From Clostridia bacterium (GTDB lineage: Bacteria; Bacillota; Clostridia; Christensenellales; CAG-138): a stretch of 64,000 bases of DNA. The position numbers were made by a program, and so were the translations under genes. The notes beneath the pieces were generated by a model, which worked only from the letters and a program-made list of their open reading frames with translations, searched no databases and had not been told where the DNA came from. Of this stretch, positions 44,429 through 53,409 are shown piece by piece; position 1 is the first letter of the stretch; the number at the start of each line of letters is the position of its first letter. The stretch spans positions 1 to 64,000 of the forward strand of contig JAFSLH010000001.1 in the NCBI GenBank assembly GCA_017448545.1. The letters are read 5' to 3'.

Positions 44429-45352
44429 ATGGAAATGAGAGCTATTTACGCGGAATGTCTCGCGCGGCTGATGGAACAGGACCGGCGCGTCGTGCTGCTG
44501 GATGCGGACCTTGCCAAGGCGAGCGGAACGCTCGGGCTGCGCAGCCGCTTCCCGGACCGGATTTTCGATTGCGGCATTGCGGAACAGAACATGGCGTCCA
44601 TCGCGGCGGGCCTTTCGAGCTACGGGTTCAAGCCGTGGATCGAGAGCTTTACGCCGTTTGCAACGCGCCGCATCTGCGATCAGATCGCGATTTCGATTTC
44701 GTATGCGAAGCAGAACGTGAAGATCGTCGGCACCGATCCGGGCATTTGTGCCGAACTGAACGGCGGAACGCACATGAGCATGGAGGATATCGGCGTGCTG
44801 CGGTCGATCCCGGGCGTCGTGATTTTCGAGCCGGTCGACGGCGTGCAGCTTCGCGCGGCGATGCCGGTACTCGACGCGTATGAAGGCCCGGTGTATGTGC
44901 GGCTGTTCCGAAAGGAGCTGCCGAACGTGTTCGGCCCGGACTACCGGTTCGATCTGTTCAGCGCGGACGTGCTGCGGGAAGGAACCGACCTTTCGATCTT
45001 CGTGTCCGGCATGCTCACGGCGGACGCGCTGCAGGCGGCGGAACGGCTCGCGGCGGAAGGGATTTCGTGCGACGTCGTGAACGTGCATACGATCAAGCCG
45101 ATCGACCGCAAAACAGTCGTCGCTTCGGCAAAAAAGACCGGCGCGGTGCTGACCGTGGAGAACCATAACGTGATCGGCGGGCTGCATTCCGCGGTGCTCG
45201 AAGCGCTCGCAAAGGAGAAGATTCCGGTCTTTGCGGTCGGCGTTCAGGATCGGTTCGGCGAGGTCGGCAAGCTGCCGTATCTGCGCGAAGCGATGGGCCT
45301 GACGGTGGAAAACATGGTGCGCACCGCGAAGGAAGCGGTCGCCCTGAAATAA
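44429..45352 (+). CDS. sqwH: Transketolase C-terminal subunit, probable sulfofructose transketolase part
   Basis: A 307-residue protein with the pyrimidine-binding and C-terminal halves of transketolase. FDCGIAEQNMASIAAGLSSY holds the catalytic Glu that activates ThDP. FTPFATRRICDQIAISISYA and VVNVHTIKPIDRKTVV follow. The ATG at 44429 has GGGGAGG upstream and lies four bases after sqwG. Ordinary split transketolases in Firmicutes look the same, so the substrate is assigned by the neighbours (sulfoquinovosidase, RpiB-like isomerase, Fe-ADH). Confidence 0.82.
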   Translation: MEMRAIYAECLARLMEQDRRVVLLDADLAKASGTLGLRSRFPDRIFDCGIAEQNMASIAAGLSSYGFKPWIESFTPFATRRICDQIAISISYAKQNVKIVGTDPGICAELNGGTHMSMEDIGVLRSIPGVVIFEPVDGVQLRAAMPVLDAYEGPVYVRLFRKELPNVFGPDYRFDLFSADVLREGTDLSIFVSGMLTADALQAAERLAAEGISCDVVNVHTIKPIDRKTVVASAKKTGAVLTVENHNVIGGLHSAVLEALAKEKIPVFAVGVQDRFGEVGKLPYLREAMGLTVENMVRTAKEAVALK

Positions 45353-45384
45353 CAAAATTTGCAGAAAAGAAGGAGATTTTTGGT

Positions 45385-45861
45385 ATGAAACTGGCAATCG
45401 GAAGCGATAAATCGGGCTTTGCCGTCAAGGAAGCGGTCAAAGCGTATCTTACGGAAGCGGGCGTAGTGTTCGACGATCTCGGCACCGTCGACCTATTGGA
45501 CGTGCATCCCTATTACCGCGTCGCGTCGGACGTTGCGCCGAGGGTGCAGGACGGAACGTATGAGAAGGCGATCCTGATCTGCGGCACCGGCGCGGGCATG
45601 AGCGTCGTGGCGAACAAGTTCAAGGGCGTGTATGCCGTCGCGTGCGAAGGCGTGTATGCGGCGAAGATGGCCCGTGCGATCAACAACGCGAACGTGCTGT
45701 GCATGGGCGGCTGGATCGTCGGCCCGGAAATGGCGATCGAAATGGTCAAAACGTTCCTCATGACGGACTGGTGCCAGGACCTGGAGGACTGGCGCGCGGT
45801 CAATATGCACAAGTTCGCGGCCGAGGTTCGCACGATCGAGGACGGCATTTATGACGCTTGA
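45385..45861 (+). CDS. sqwI: RpiB-family isomerase, probable sulfoerythrose isomerase
   Basis: A 158-residue RpiB/LacAB-type isomerase. It has MKLAIGSDKSGFAVKEAVKA, HPYYRVASDVA, the active-site ICGTGAGMSVVANKFKGVYA with catalytic-region residues, and NNANVLCMGGWIVG. Typical RpiB has CGTGIG; here it is CGTGAG. In the sulfo-transketolase pathway a homologue turns 4-deoxy-4-sulfoerythrose into the ketose so that transketolase can act again. It overlaps the next gene by 11 bases. An ordinary ribose-5-phosphate isomerase is the alternative. Confidence 0.75.
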   Translation: MKLAIGSDKSGFAVKEAVKAYLTEAGVVFDDLGTVDLLDVHPYYRVASDVAPRVQDGTYEKAILICGTGAGMSVVANKFKGVYAVACEGVYAAKMARAINNANVLCMGGWIVGPEMAIEMVKTFLMTDWCQDLEDWRAVNMHKFAAEVRTIEDGIYDA

Positions 45862-46948
45862 GTTTTTGTACCGGCAGCCGGTTGAAATCCGGTTCGGCAC
45901 GGGCAGTCTTGCGTCGCTCGGCGAAACGCTGCGCTCGCTCGGCGCGTCGCGCGTCGTGGTCGTCTGCGACCGGTTTTTGCGCGCGCGTACAGAGGAATTG
46001 CGGCAATCGGTCCCGGAGATCGCGGGCGTCTTTTCCGACGTGGAGGAGAATCCGCAGCTGTCCGGCGTCGAAGCGGCGGTGCGGCTGATCCGGGAAACGA
46101 ACGCCGACGCGGTCGTCGGAATCGGCGGCGGCAGTACGATGGATACGGCAAAGTTCGCGGCGGCGATTGCGCGAAGCGACGCGGAAGCGATCGCGTATTT
46201 TTGCGGGGAGCGCCCGTTCCCCATGGATCGGCTTCCGATGATCGCCGTTCCGACGACGGCGGGAACCGGCAGCGAGGTCACGCAGGTTTCGGTCATCAGC
46301 CACGGGTCGGAAAAGAAAACGATCAACAATCCGGCGTTCATGCCGCGCTGCGCGATCGTCGATCCCATGCTGACCGTTTCGGTGCCGCCGCGCACGACGA
46401 TGAATACCGGACTGGACGCGATGGCGCATGCGCTGGAGGGCTACTGGAGCCGCAACCATCAGCCGATCTCCGATCTTACGGCGATCGAAGCGGTGCGGCT
46501 CGTTCTCGAAAACCTCGAAACGGCATGGCGCGACGGAACCGATCTGAAAGCGCGTGAAAACATGTCGCTGGCCGCGCTGCTCGGCGGGCTCAGCTTTGCA
46601 TTGCCCAAGACGGCGGGATCGCACGCGTGCAGCTATCCGCTGTCCGAACGGTACCATCTGCCGCACGGCGAGGCCTGCGCGTTTACGCTGGACAGCTTCG
46701 TGCGGATCAATGCCGACGAGCGGCTCGAGCACCTGGCCCGTGCGGTCGGTTTACCGGACACGGATGCGCTCGCGGAGCGGATTCGGGAACTGAAACGGCT
46801 CGGCGGGCTGCGGACAAAGCTGTCCGAGCTCGGCGAATTCGATCTCGACGCAGTTTGCCGCGAAGCGGCGGCGCATCCGCTGATGCGGAACAACCCGGTT
46901 CCGATGGACGAAGCGGCGCTGCGGCGCATGTTTACCGCGCTGCAATGA
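45851..46948 (+). CDS. Iron-containing alcohol dehydrogenase, probable sulfoacetaldehyde reductase
   Basis: A 365-residue group III alcohol dehydrogenase. GIGGGSTMDTAKFAA binds NAD(P). PTTAGTGSEVTQVSVIS, GLDAMAHALEGYWSRNHQPI and the metal ligands around SHACSYPLSERYHLPHGEAC are all present. Sulfoacetaldehyde reductases of gut Firmicutes that make isethionate belong to this family. The gene is fused by overlaps to its neighbours on both sides. The exact substrate is inferred from the pathway. Confidence 0.8.
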   Translation: MTLEFLYRQPVEIRFGTGSLASLGETLRSLGASRVVVVCDRFLRARTEELRQSVPEIAGVFSDVEENPQLSGVEAAVRLIRETNADAVVGIGGGSTMDTAKFAAAIARSDAEAIAYFCGERPFPMDRLPMIAVPTTAGTGSEVTQVSVISHGSEKKTINNPAFMPRCAIVDPMLTVSVPPRTTMNTGLDAMAHALEGYWSRNHQPISDLTAIEAVRLVLENLETAWRDGTDLKARENMSLAALLGGLSFALPKTAGSHACSYPLSERYHLPHGEACAFTLDSFVRINADERLEHLARAVGLPDTDALAERIRELKRLGGLRTKLSELGEFDLDAVCREAAAHPLMRNNPVPMDEAALRRMFTALQ

Positions 46949-47883
46949 AGGAGCGGCTTTCCGGCGCCGGCATGATTGCCGGCATGGTGCTTGCGTGGTC
47001 GGTCTACTACGCGGTCAGTAAGTACGCGGTCGCCGCGACGGGCTCGGCGTTTGCGGCCGGATTTCTGCTGCGCGCGGCTGCGCTCGTCTTTCTGACCGCG
47101 CAGCTTGCAGTCGGCGGCGGGTTCCGGGACCTGTTCCGCTACGGGCGCACGACGCTGCTGCTGATCTTGATCGGCGTGTTCGGCTTTCTGCTCGACCTGT
47201 TGGCCAACCTCGGCTATGCAGGCGGCGGCTCGCTCGGCGCGGGGACGGCGCTGCTGAAAACGGACGTGCTGATGGTCAATCTGGCGACCGTCGTGCTGTA
47301 TCGGAAGCGGCTGTACGCGTCGGACTGGATCGGGACGGTCGTGATGCTGATCGGCGTACTGCTCGTGCTCGGACTGGATTTCCGTTCGTTCACGCTGCGG
47401 CCGACAGACCTGTTCTTCCTGCTCAGCGCGCTTTGCGTCACGGTCAACGCATTTCTGATCAAGCGCGCGCAGGAAAAGCGCGGCGTGGCGACGGACTCGA
47501 TTTCGTATTATAACAATTTCGTCGTGCTCATGCTGTTCGCTCTGTTTTCCGGCCTGCGCGGGGATCTCGGCGGGATCGGCGCGGTGCAGACGCCGGGCTT
47601 TTGGGCGCTTGTCGCGCTCGGCGGGCTTGCGCAGACGTGCATTTACTTTTTCTACTACCGGAATCTGCGCCGGTATGAGGTCTGGATCGTCAAGCTCTGG
47701 TTGCTTCTGATGCCGGTCGTGAGCTGCGTGATCGGCGTACTGTTTTTGGGCGAGACGATGACGGCGCAAAAGCTGATCGGGATCGCAATCGTGCTGCTCG
47801 GCGCGGGCGTGATCCTGCTGCGGAACAAGCTGCATCCGGAAGCTGCGGAATCAAAACGGGAGGAAACATCGCATGCGGTATGA
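46945..47883 (+). CDS. EamA/DMT-family transporter, possible isethionate exporter
   Basis: A 312-residue membrane protein with ten hydrophobic helices in two EamA repeats. It starts MKERLSGAGMIAGMVLAWSV and ends in an internal second repeat (LLLMPVVSCVIGVLFLGETM). EamA proteins export small metabolites. Its place directly after the reductase (ATGA overlap) suggests that it removes the end product isethionate. No direct sequence signature for the substrate is known to me. Confidence 0.75.
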   Translation: MKERLSGAGMIAGMVLAWSVYYAVSKYAVAATGSAFAAGFLLRAAALVFLTAQLAVGGGFRDLFRYGRTTLLLILIGVFGFLLDLLANLGYAGGGSLGAGTALLKTDVLMVNLATVVLYRKRLYASDWIGTVVMLIGVLLVLGLDFRSFTLRPTDLFFLLSALCVTVNAFLIKRAQEKRGVATDSISYYNNFVVLMLFALFSGLRGDLGGIGAVQTPGFWALVALGGLAQTCIYFFYYRNLRRYEVWIVKLWLLLMPVVSCVIGVLFLGETMTAQKLIGIAIVLLGAGVILLRNKLHPEAAESKREETSHAV

Positions 47884-49093
47884 AGGCGATAATATGGCGG
47901 GCGTGCGGCGCGGCAATCGCGCGGCTGTTTTGCAGTGCCTGCGGCACAGCGGCGGGCTTTCCCGCAAGCGCCTTTCCGAACAGCTCGGTCTGACCCCGGC
48001 GGCGCTGACGAATATCGCCGCGGAGCTGATCGACGAGGGACTGGTCGTCGAAAGCGGTGCGGTACCGAGCGGCGCTGTCGGGCGGCGGGAAATCACGCTG
48101 GAGCTGTACCCGTTCGCGCGGTGCGCGCTCGGCGTACATCTCGGCCTCGGTTCCGCAATTCTGTCCGCCGTGTGGCTGAACGGGGAGGTTCTGTTCTCAG
48201 AAACCGTCCCGCTGCCGCTCGGCGCGCCGGCGGAGGAGACCGTGCGAAAGCTGTCCGAACGCTTGCTCGCACTGGCGGCCGAAAACGGGATTTCGCGGGA
48301 GCGGATGCTCGGCGTCGGCGTCGCGGTGCGCGGCGCGATTCGGGAGGACGGACGCACCGTGCAGAGCAGTTTCGACACACTGGATGCGAAAAACTTCCCG
48401 ATCTGCGACCGGTTTGAAGCGTATACCGGGCTGAAAGCCACGCTGTCCAACAACGTCCGCGCGCTGTTTGCCGCGGAAATGTTCCTTGCGGGCGGCGACG
48501 CGCCCGAAAGCGCGTTCTTTCTGCGCTGCGAGGCCGGCATCGGGGCCGCGGTTTCGGTCGAGGATCGGATCTGGTTCGGCGCGCACCGGATGTGCGCGGA
48601 AATCGGCCATATCCCGGTGATCCGGCGCGGCGGCAAACCGTGTCACTGCGGCAAATCCGGCTGTCTCGAAACGATTGCGTCCCCGACGGCGATCCGCGAG
48701 GACGCGCAGCTGTCGCTGTCCCCGGTGGGCACGCCGCTGCTGTGGCAGCTTTGCGGCGGTGAGCGCAAACGCGTGACGACGGCGCTGGTGCTCGACGCGG
48801 CGCGCGGGGGCGACCACGGCGCGTCGCAGATCGTCGACCGCGCGGTGCATGCGCTCGGCGACGCCTTAAAAAGCGCGATCTATCTGCTTGATCCCGCCAA
48901 GATTCTGCTGTACGGGGATATTTTCGAGCATCCGTACTACCTGTCGCGGCTGACGTCGGAAATGGACTACGGCATGGATCCGGCGCATACGGCGCCGATC
49001 GAAAAGAGCCGGTACAACGGCAAATTGGAGGACAAGGCGGCCGGCATTCTGGTCGCGGAACAGTTCTTGAAAAACGGAGGAAGCATCGAATGA
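47873..49093 (+). CDS. ROK-family transcriptional regulator
   Basis: A 406-residue protein with an N-terminal winged helix (NRAAVLQCLRHSGGLSRKRL, SEQLGLTPAALTNIAAELID) and a C-terminal sugar-kinase-like ROK domain. The zinc motif is CHCGKSGCLET within IGHIPVIRRGGKPCHCGK. ROK repressors are usually relieved by a sugar; here sulfoquinovose or an intermediate is plausible. GGGAGG precedes the ATG, which overlaps the transporter by 11 bases. It is the best candidate to bind the twin sites at 43472-43578. Confidence 0.85.
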   Translation: MRYEGDNMAGVRRGNRAAVLQCLRHSGGLSRKRLSEQLGLTPAALTNIAAELIDEGLVVESGAVPSGAVGRREITLELYPFARCALGVHLGLGSAILSAVWLNGEVLFSETVPLPLGAPAEETVRKLSERLLALAAENGISRERMLGVGVAVRGAIREDGRTVQSSFDTLDAKNFPICDRFEAYTGLKATLSNNVRALFAAEMFLAGGDAPESAFFLRCEAGIGAAVSVEDRIWFGAHRMCAEIGHIPVIRRGGKPCHCGKSGCLETIASPTAIREDAQLSLSPVGTPLLWQLCGGERKRVTTALVLDAARGGDHGASQIVDRAVHALGDALKSAIYLLDPAKILLYGDIFEHPYYLSRLTSEMDYGMDPAHTAPIEKSRYNGKLEDKAAGILVAEQFLKNGGSIE

Positions 49094-49758
49094 CGGTTTT
49101 GGAACAACTGCGGGAAAAGAATCCCGATCTACGGCTTTACAGCGTGACCGATCCGGCGTTTGCGCCGTACGGACAGATCCTGCCGCTTCCGGAAACGGAA
49201 GCGCTTTCCGCAGCGCTGCAAAGGACGCCGATCCCGCAAAGCGGCAATTGTTATACCGCGTCCGATCCGGCGCTCGAAGCGCTGGACGTCGTTGCGCGCG
49301 TCGGCGCGTCGGCGTTCGGCGGGATGCCGATGCAGGCGGGGTACTGCAACGGCCGCGGCTTTATGCTGAACGCGGAGGAGTATCACAAATGCAGCGAGCT
49401 GAACTACTCGACGACCGGCGCGGTACTGCTGCTTGCGCTGCCGTCCGACGTGCACGATCGCTCGCTGGATGCGGCGGACGTCGTGGGCTTTTACCTGCCG
49501 CCCGAAACGATGATCGAAGTCTATCCGCGCGTGCTGCATTTTGCGCCGTGCCGCGTGCAGCCGGACGGGTTCAACTGCCTCGTCGTGCTCGAGCGCGGAA
49601 CGAACGCGCCGCTGCCGTCGGTCCGTCCCGATGCGCCGGGGGAGGAAGGACTGCTCTGGATGCGGAACAAGTGGCTGCTGTGCCATCCGGACTCGCCGCA
49701 GGCGAAAAACGGCGCGTTTGTCGGGATTTACGGGAACAATCTGACGCTGCAAATCTAA
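49090..49758 (+). CDS. DUF4867-like protein
   Basis: A 222-residue cupin-like protein of the type often called DUF4867. Notable blocks are GQILPLPETEALSAAL, GGMPMQAGYCNGRGFMLNAE, EYHKCSELNYSTTGAVLLLA and FYLPPETMIEVYPRVLHFAP. The EYHKCSE and HFAP segments could supply metal ligands. The family commonly sits in sugar catabolic operons and has no established reaction that I know. The gene overlaps the ROK gene by four bases and ends the operon. A sugar epimerase or mutarotase-like role is a guess. Confidence 0.65.
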   Translation: MTVLEQLREKNPDLRLYSVTDPAFAPYGQILPLPETEALSAALQRTPIPQSGNCYTASDPALEALDVVARVGASAFGGMPMQAGYCNGRGFMLNAEEYHKCSELNYSTTGAVLLLALPSDVHDRSLDAADVVGFYLPPETMIEVYPRVLHFAPCRVQPDGFNCLVVLERGTNAPLPSVRPDAPGEEGLLWMRNKWLLCHPDSPQAKNGAFVGIYGNNLTLQI

Positions 49759-49788
49759 GCGTTTGCCCTCAAAATCGGGCGCAAACGC
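49759..49788 (+). terminator. Terminator of the sulfoglycolysis operon
   Basis: GCGTTTGCCC pairs with GGGCGCAAACGC (two bulged bases) around TCAAAATC, immediately after the last stop. The T-run is poor. Confidence 0.55.
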
Positions 49789-49898
49789 CGAAAAGTCGCC
49801 GCTTATTCATAAAGATTCCGCATTTTTGTTGCGTTTCGGACGCAATTCTGTGACATCCGTCCGCTATAATAGGGCCATCGAAGGAAACAGGTGACGCT

Positions 49899-50837
49899 AT
49901 GGAACGGAACGGAACAAAGACCGCAAAACCGAAAAAAGAGAAACGCACGGCGCTGCAGTGGACGTCGGCGGGACTGCTTGTCCTGCTGGCGGCGGGCGTC
50001 TTTTTCGGGCTGCATCCGTATTACCGGATCGGCGCCGGCGTTCTGCTCGGCCTCGCCGTGTTGGCTTTGATCAAACCCAAATGGGCGTGGTGGCTGGCGG
50101 CGGGCGGGATGCTTGCCGTCGTCGCGGCGCTGTGGTCGTTCGGCCCCTCCGGCTATCGGTTTGCGTCGATCATTCCGGCCGTGTGCGCCGGCATGCTGGT
50201 GCTGTTCCGGTTCGGCGAACGGACGCTGAAGATCGCCGCATCCGTCGTTGCGGGACTCGCGGCGGTCGCCCTTCTGATCGTGGAAGCGCCGATCGTTTCA
50301 GGCGCGCTGATCGAACCGGCCGAGAACGTGCCGTATGTGGTCGTGCTCGGCGCGGCGGTTTACGGCGAAACACCGTCGCTTTCGCTCGAAAACCGGATTC
50401 GCCGCGCCATCGAATATCTGGAAGAAAACCCCGAAGCCAAGGCGGTCGTCAGCGGCGGACAGGGCGCGGGCGAGGACATTTCCGAAGCCGAGTGCATGCG
50501 CCGCTATATGGTGGCGCACGGGATTGACGAATCGCGCATCCTGCTCGAGGAGCATTCGACCTCGACGATGGAGAATCTCGCGTATGCGAAGGCGGTCATC
50601 GAAAAGGACGGCGGCAGCGCCGAACGCATCGTGATCGTATCCAGCGGCTACCACCTGTACCGGGCAAAGGCAATGGCGTCGTCGCTCGGCATGGCAGCCG
50701 ACGGCGCGGCAAGCGACGACGGATACCCGGCGTTCATGCTCGGCATGTACCTCAGGGAAGCGTTTGCGGTCGTGAAGCTCCGCCTGTTCGGCTCGCTGGA
50801 GCGAACGGCCTGTCTGGCCTCCGTTTACGCAAAATAA
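49899..50837 (+). CDS. YdcF/SanA-like DUF218 membrane protein
   Basis: A 312-residue protein with four to five N-terminal membrane helices (about 20-140) and a C-terminal DUF218 domain. The domain has VPYVVVLGAAVYGETPSLSL, AKAVVSGGQGAGEDISEAEC, EEHSTSTMENLAYAKAVIE and VSSGYHLYRAKAMASSLGM. The family is linked to envelope and vancomycin-tolerance traits (SanA) but its reaction is unknown. TATAAT at 49865 and a weak ribosome binding site precede it. Confidence 0.8.
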   Translation: MERNGTKTAKPKKEKRTALQWTSAGLLVLLAAGVFFGLHPYYRIGAGVLLGLAVLALIKPKWAWWLAAGGMLAVVAALWSFGPSGYRFASIIPAVCAGMLVLFRFGERTLKIAASVVAGLAAVALLIVEAPIVSGALIEPAENVPYVVVLGAAVYGETPSLSLENRIRRAIEYLEENPEAKAVVSGGQGAGEDISEAECMRRYMVAHGIDESRILLEEHSTSTMENLAYAKAVIEKDGGSAERIVIVSSGYHLYRAKAMASSLGMAADGAASDDGYPAFMLGMYLREAFAVVKLRLFGSLERTACLASVYAK

Positions 50838-50842
50838 GAATC

Positions 50843-50882
50843 GCCCCGTTTTCCGAACTGTTCGGAAAGCGGGGCATTTTTT
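50843..50882 (+). terminator. Terminator after the YdcF-like gene
   Basis: GCCCCG and TTTCCGAAC pair with GTTCGGAAA and CGGGGC, followed by ATTTTTT. It can serve the converging minus-strand gene as well. Confidence 0.85.
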
Positions 50883-50899
50883 CTTAGTGTTCGTTTCAC

Positions 50900-52174
50900 T
50901 TATGCCAGCCCGTCTTTGCACGGGTGTCCGGCGTCGCGCCGTTCCTTCTGATACAGTTCCTCGGTGGCAAGCGCCATCTTCGTGACCGCGAAATCGCAAT
51001 CGTGCGGGTAGATATACCAGGTATCTTCGAGCGTGTTCAGATCGACGCAGTCGCCGAACTTTCCGAGGTATTCGTACTCGATGTGGCAGGAATACAGGGA
51101 CGGGACGGACTTGATCATCTCAAACGGATCGCCGTCGGCGTCCGTTCCGCGCACCGTGAAGCCGTCCATCGTGTGGCGCATCGTGCCTTCGCCGAGCAGG
51201 ATGAACTCTTTCGCATTCGGCAGCGAGCGCACCGTGACGGGCAGTTCGCCGCTGTCATACGTTCCCGCCTCAACCTCGGCGCGCACGTTCGCGCGCTCCC
51301 ATTCGTACCAGTCGGGGATGTGGGAAAATTCCGTTTCGCCGGTTTCGGCCTGCAGCTCGCCGAGCTCCGAATACTGCCAGCGCTTTTTGCACGCGCGGCA
51401 GAACAGCGCCGTGCCCTCGGACGCCATGCGGTACTCCGTCTTGCAGTGCGGGCACTGGTACAGAACCTTTTCCAGCCCTTCCGCCCGCTTTTCGTATGGT
51501 ACGCGGACGCCGCGCTCCTTTTGCCAGGCGTATTCGTCGTATTGAAACGCCTTGCGCAGCCGTTCGTTGATCTCGTCCGGCGTCGCCGTTTTCAGCGCCT
51601 CCGCATTGAACTGCAGCGTCAGCTCCGCCTCGGTCGGCTTGACGCCGCGCGGATGCAGATTCCAAAACGGCGAGTCAATATGGTGACCGTGGCAAATCAG
51701 CGTCACGACCGGCACGCCGAGCAGCTTGCAGAGCTTGCCGAGCGACGCGGGCAGCACCGCCGTCGTGCCGCACAGCGAATACCGCGCTTCCGGGTAGATC
51801 ATGCAGACGTCCCCGTTCTGCACGACGCGCTTCAACTGCCGGATCAGCGTAATGTCGTTCGTGAATTTCCGCTTGCAGATGCAGCCGACGTTCCGGAGCA
51901 GTCCTTCGCGCCCGATGAATCCGTCGATCGCGACGACGTAATTCGCGCGGTGCGGGAAGATCGCCATGGTCGCGACCTTGAAATCCAGAAACGCGTTGTG
52001 GTTGCAGAGGAGCAGATAGGGCGGCTTCAGCCCTTCCATGCCGGTCTTGACGATCTTGGCGCGGTGCGCCCAGACGTCCGGCGCGCTCAGAAGGAACGTC
52101 AGCGGGCGCAGGTACCACGCGGTGCGGCGGGGAGGACGCTTCATGTCAAAGCGTTCGAAAGATTGTTGATGCAT
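50900..52174 (-). CDS. PlsC-like acyltransferase with zinc ribbon
   Basis: A 424-residue protein. The acyltransferase motif HNAFLD (HX4D) lies in LLLCNHNAFLDFKVATM. YPEARYSLCG resembles the third acyltransferase motif. After residue 230 there is a zinc ribbon (CPHCKTEYRM...FCRACKKRW) and a C-terminal domain with no name that I know. The family probably acylates a lipid precursor at the membrane. The ATG at 52174 has CGGAG upstream; the longer frame before it is not supported. Confidence 0.78.
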   Translation of the reverse strand: MHQQSFERFDMKRPPRRTAWYLRPLTFLLSAPDVWAHRAKIVKTGMEGLKPPYLLLCNHNAFLDFKVATMAIFPHRANYVVAIDGFIGREGLLRNVGCICKRKFTNDITLIRQLKRVVQNGDVCMIYPEARYSLCGTTAVLPASLGKLCKLLGVPVVTLICHGHHIDSPFWNLHPRGVKPTEAELTLQFNAEALKTATPDEINERLRKAFQYDEYAWQKERGVRVPYEKRAEGLEKVLYQCPHCKTEYRMASEGTALFCRACKKRWQYSELGELQAETGETEFSHIPDWYEWERANVRAEVEAGTYDSGELPVTVRSLPNAKEFILLGEGTMRHTMDGFTVRGTDADGDPFEMIKSVPSLYSCHIEYEYLGKFGDCVDLNTLEDTWYIYPHDCDFAVTKMALATEELYQKERRDAGHPCKDGLA

Positions 52175-52315
52175 GGGATTCTCCGAAAACTGTTTTGCGA
52201 TCGGAACAGGGCGGACGCACCGGTTCCGTAGCAACAGTATATCGTCGAACGGCGCGCTTTTCAAGTCGGAATTGCGCCGAAAAACGGGCATTTTCAGGAA
52301 AAATGCAGGATTCTG

Positions 52316-52344
52316 TTGCGCGGCGGGAAAACGATCGGTATAAT
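52316..52344 (+). promoter_or_regulatory. Promoter of the AEC transporter, leaderless geometry
   Basis: TTGCGC (52316-52321) and TATAAT (52339-52344) with a 17-base spacer. The -10 ends 6 bases before the start codon, so the transcript should begin at or beside the ATG. Confidence 0.65.
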
Positions 52345-52350
52345 AGGGGC

Positions 52351-53286
52351 ATGGAATATCTGATAACATCGTTCAATACCGTTGCGCCGCTGCTGCTTAT
52401 GATGGCGATCGGCGTGCTGCTCCGCGTGACAAAGGTCGCTTCGGGAGACGTGTTTTTGGTGCTGAATCGCATCGTCTATTACGTCGGTCTGCCGTGCCTG
52501 ATCTTCAACAACCTGATCCGGGAGCGGGACGCGATGACGAACGACTGGCAGGTCGTGGGGTTCATGCTCATCGGGACGCTGCTGCTGTTTGCGATCATGT
52601 GGATCGCGCTGCCGTTCTTCGTCAAGGACCCGAAGCGGCGCGGCGCGATCGCGCAGGCGTCGGTGCGCAGCAACGATGCGATCTTTGCGCTGACCGTGGC
52701 GGCGTCGATGCTCGGGGAGGGGAACTTTGCGCTGACGATTTTCACCTCCGCGCTGGTGGCGACCGAATACAATCTGCTGTCGATCATTACGCTGGAAATG
52801 AACCGCGGCGGAAAAGTCAATCTGCTGCAGTTTTTGAAGCGGATCGCGGTGAATCCGGTCATCCTTGCCGTGGCGGCGGGCTACCTGTTCCGGCTGACCG
52901 GGTGGGAGCTGCCGCCCGTGCTCTTAAAGCCGATTCAGCACTTTGCGAACATGGTTCCGCCGGTGGGTTTTCTGATGCTGGGCGGCATCCTGTCGTTCGA
53001 CGGGGTCAAAAAGAACCGCGGCGCGCTGACGTTCATCACCGTGTGCAAGCTGATCCTGGTGCCGATCGTGATGACCGGCATCGCTGCGCTGCTCGGATTC
53101 CGCGGGCTGCGGCTTCTGACCGTACTGCTGATTTCCGCCGCGCCGACGGCGATGTCGAGCTATCCGCTTGCGACGGCGCTGGGCAGCGATTCGGAACTGG
53201 CGGGGGAGGCCGTGGCGGTGACGACTGCGTGCGCACTGCCGACCGTCTTCCTGTTTCTGACCGCGTTCGGCGCTCTCGTGCAATAA
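52351..53286 (+). CDS. AEC-family (auxin efflux carrier type) transporter
   Basis: A 311-residue membrane protein with about ten helices in the AEC pattern: VAPLLLMMAIGVLLRVTKVA at the start, YVGLPCLIFNNLI, and a repeat half with ISAAPTAMSSYPLATALGSD. AEC proteins export or exchange organic acids such as malate; the substrate here is unknown. The gene stands alone between a leaderless-type promoter and a terminator. Confidence 0.85.
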   Translation: MEYLITSFNTVAPLLLMMAIGVLLRVTKVASGDVFLVLNRIVYYVGLPCLIFNNLIRERDAMTNDWQVVGFMLIGTLLLFAIMWIALPFFVKDPKRRGAIAQASVRSNDAIFALTVAASMLGEGNFALTIFTSALVATEYNLLSIITLEMNRGGKVNLLQFLKRIAVNPVILAVAAGYLFRLTGWELPPVLLKPIQHFANMVPPVGFLMLGGILSFDGVKKNRGALTFITVCKLILVPIVMTGIAALLGFRGLRLLTVLLISAAPTAMSSYPLATALGSDSELAGEAVAVTTACALPTVFLFLTAFGALVQ

Positions 53287-53301
53287 TGCAATAAGTAGAA
53301 G

Positions 53302-53326
53302 AAAGCCTGATCCCCTCAGGCTTTTT
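53302..53326 (+). terminator. Terminator after the AEC transporter
   Basis: AAGCCTGA pairs with TCAGGCTT around TCCCC, followed by T-rich sequence. Confidence 0.85.
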
Positions 53327-53373
53327 CTTCATCTTCGGGCTTTCATCCCGTTTGTGCGGGAAAAGAAAGGTGC

Positions 53374-53402
53374 TTGACGCTTTTCCGAATTTAGCGTAAA
53401 AT
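53374..53402 (+). promoter_or_regulatory. Promoter of the yybS-gdpP-rplI-dnaB operon
   Basis: TTGACG (53374-53379) and TAAAAT (53397-53402) with a 17-base spacer. The ATG is 7 bases beyond the -10, again implying an almost leaderless transcript. Confidence 0.7.
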
Positions 53403-53409
53403 AGACAAC

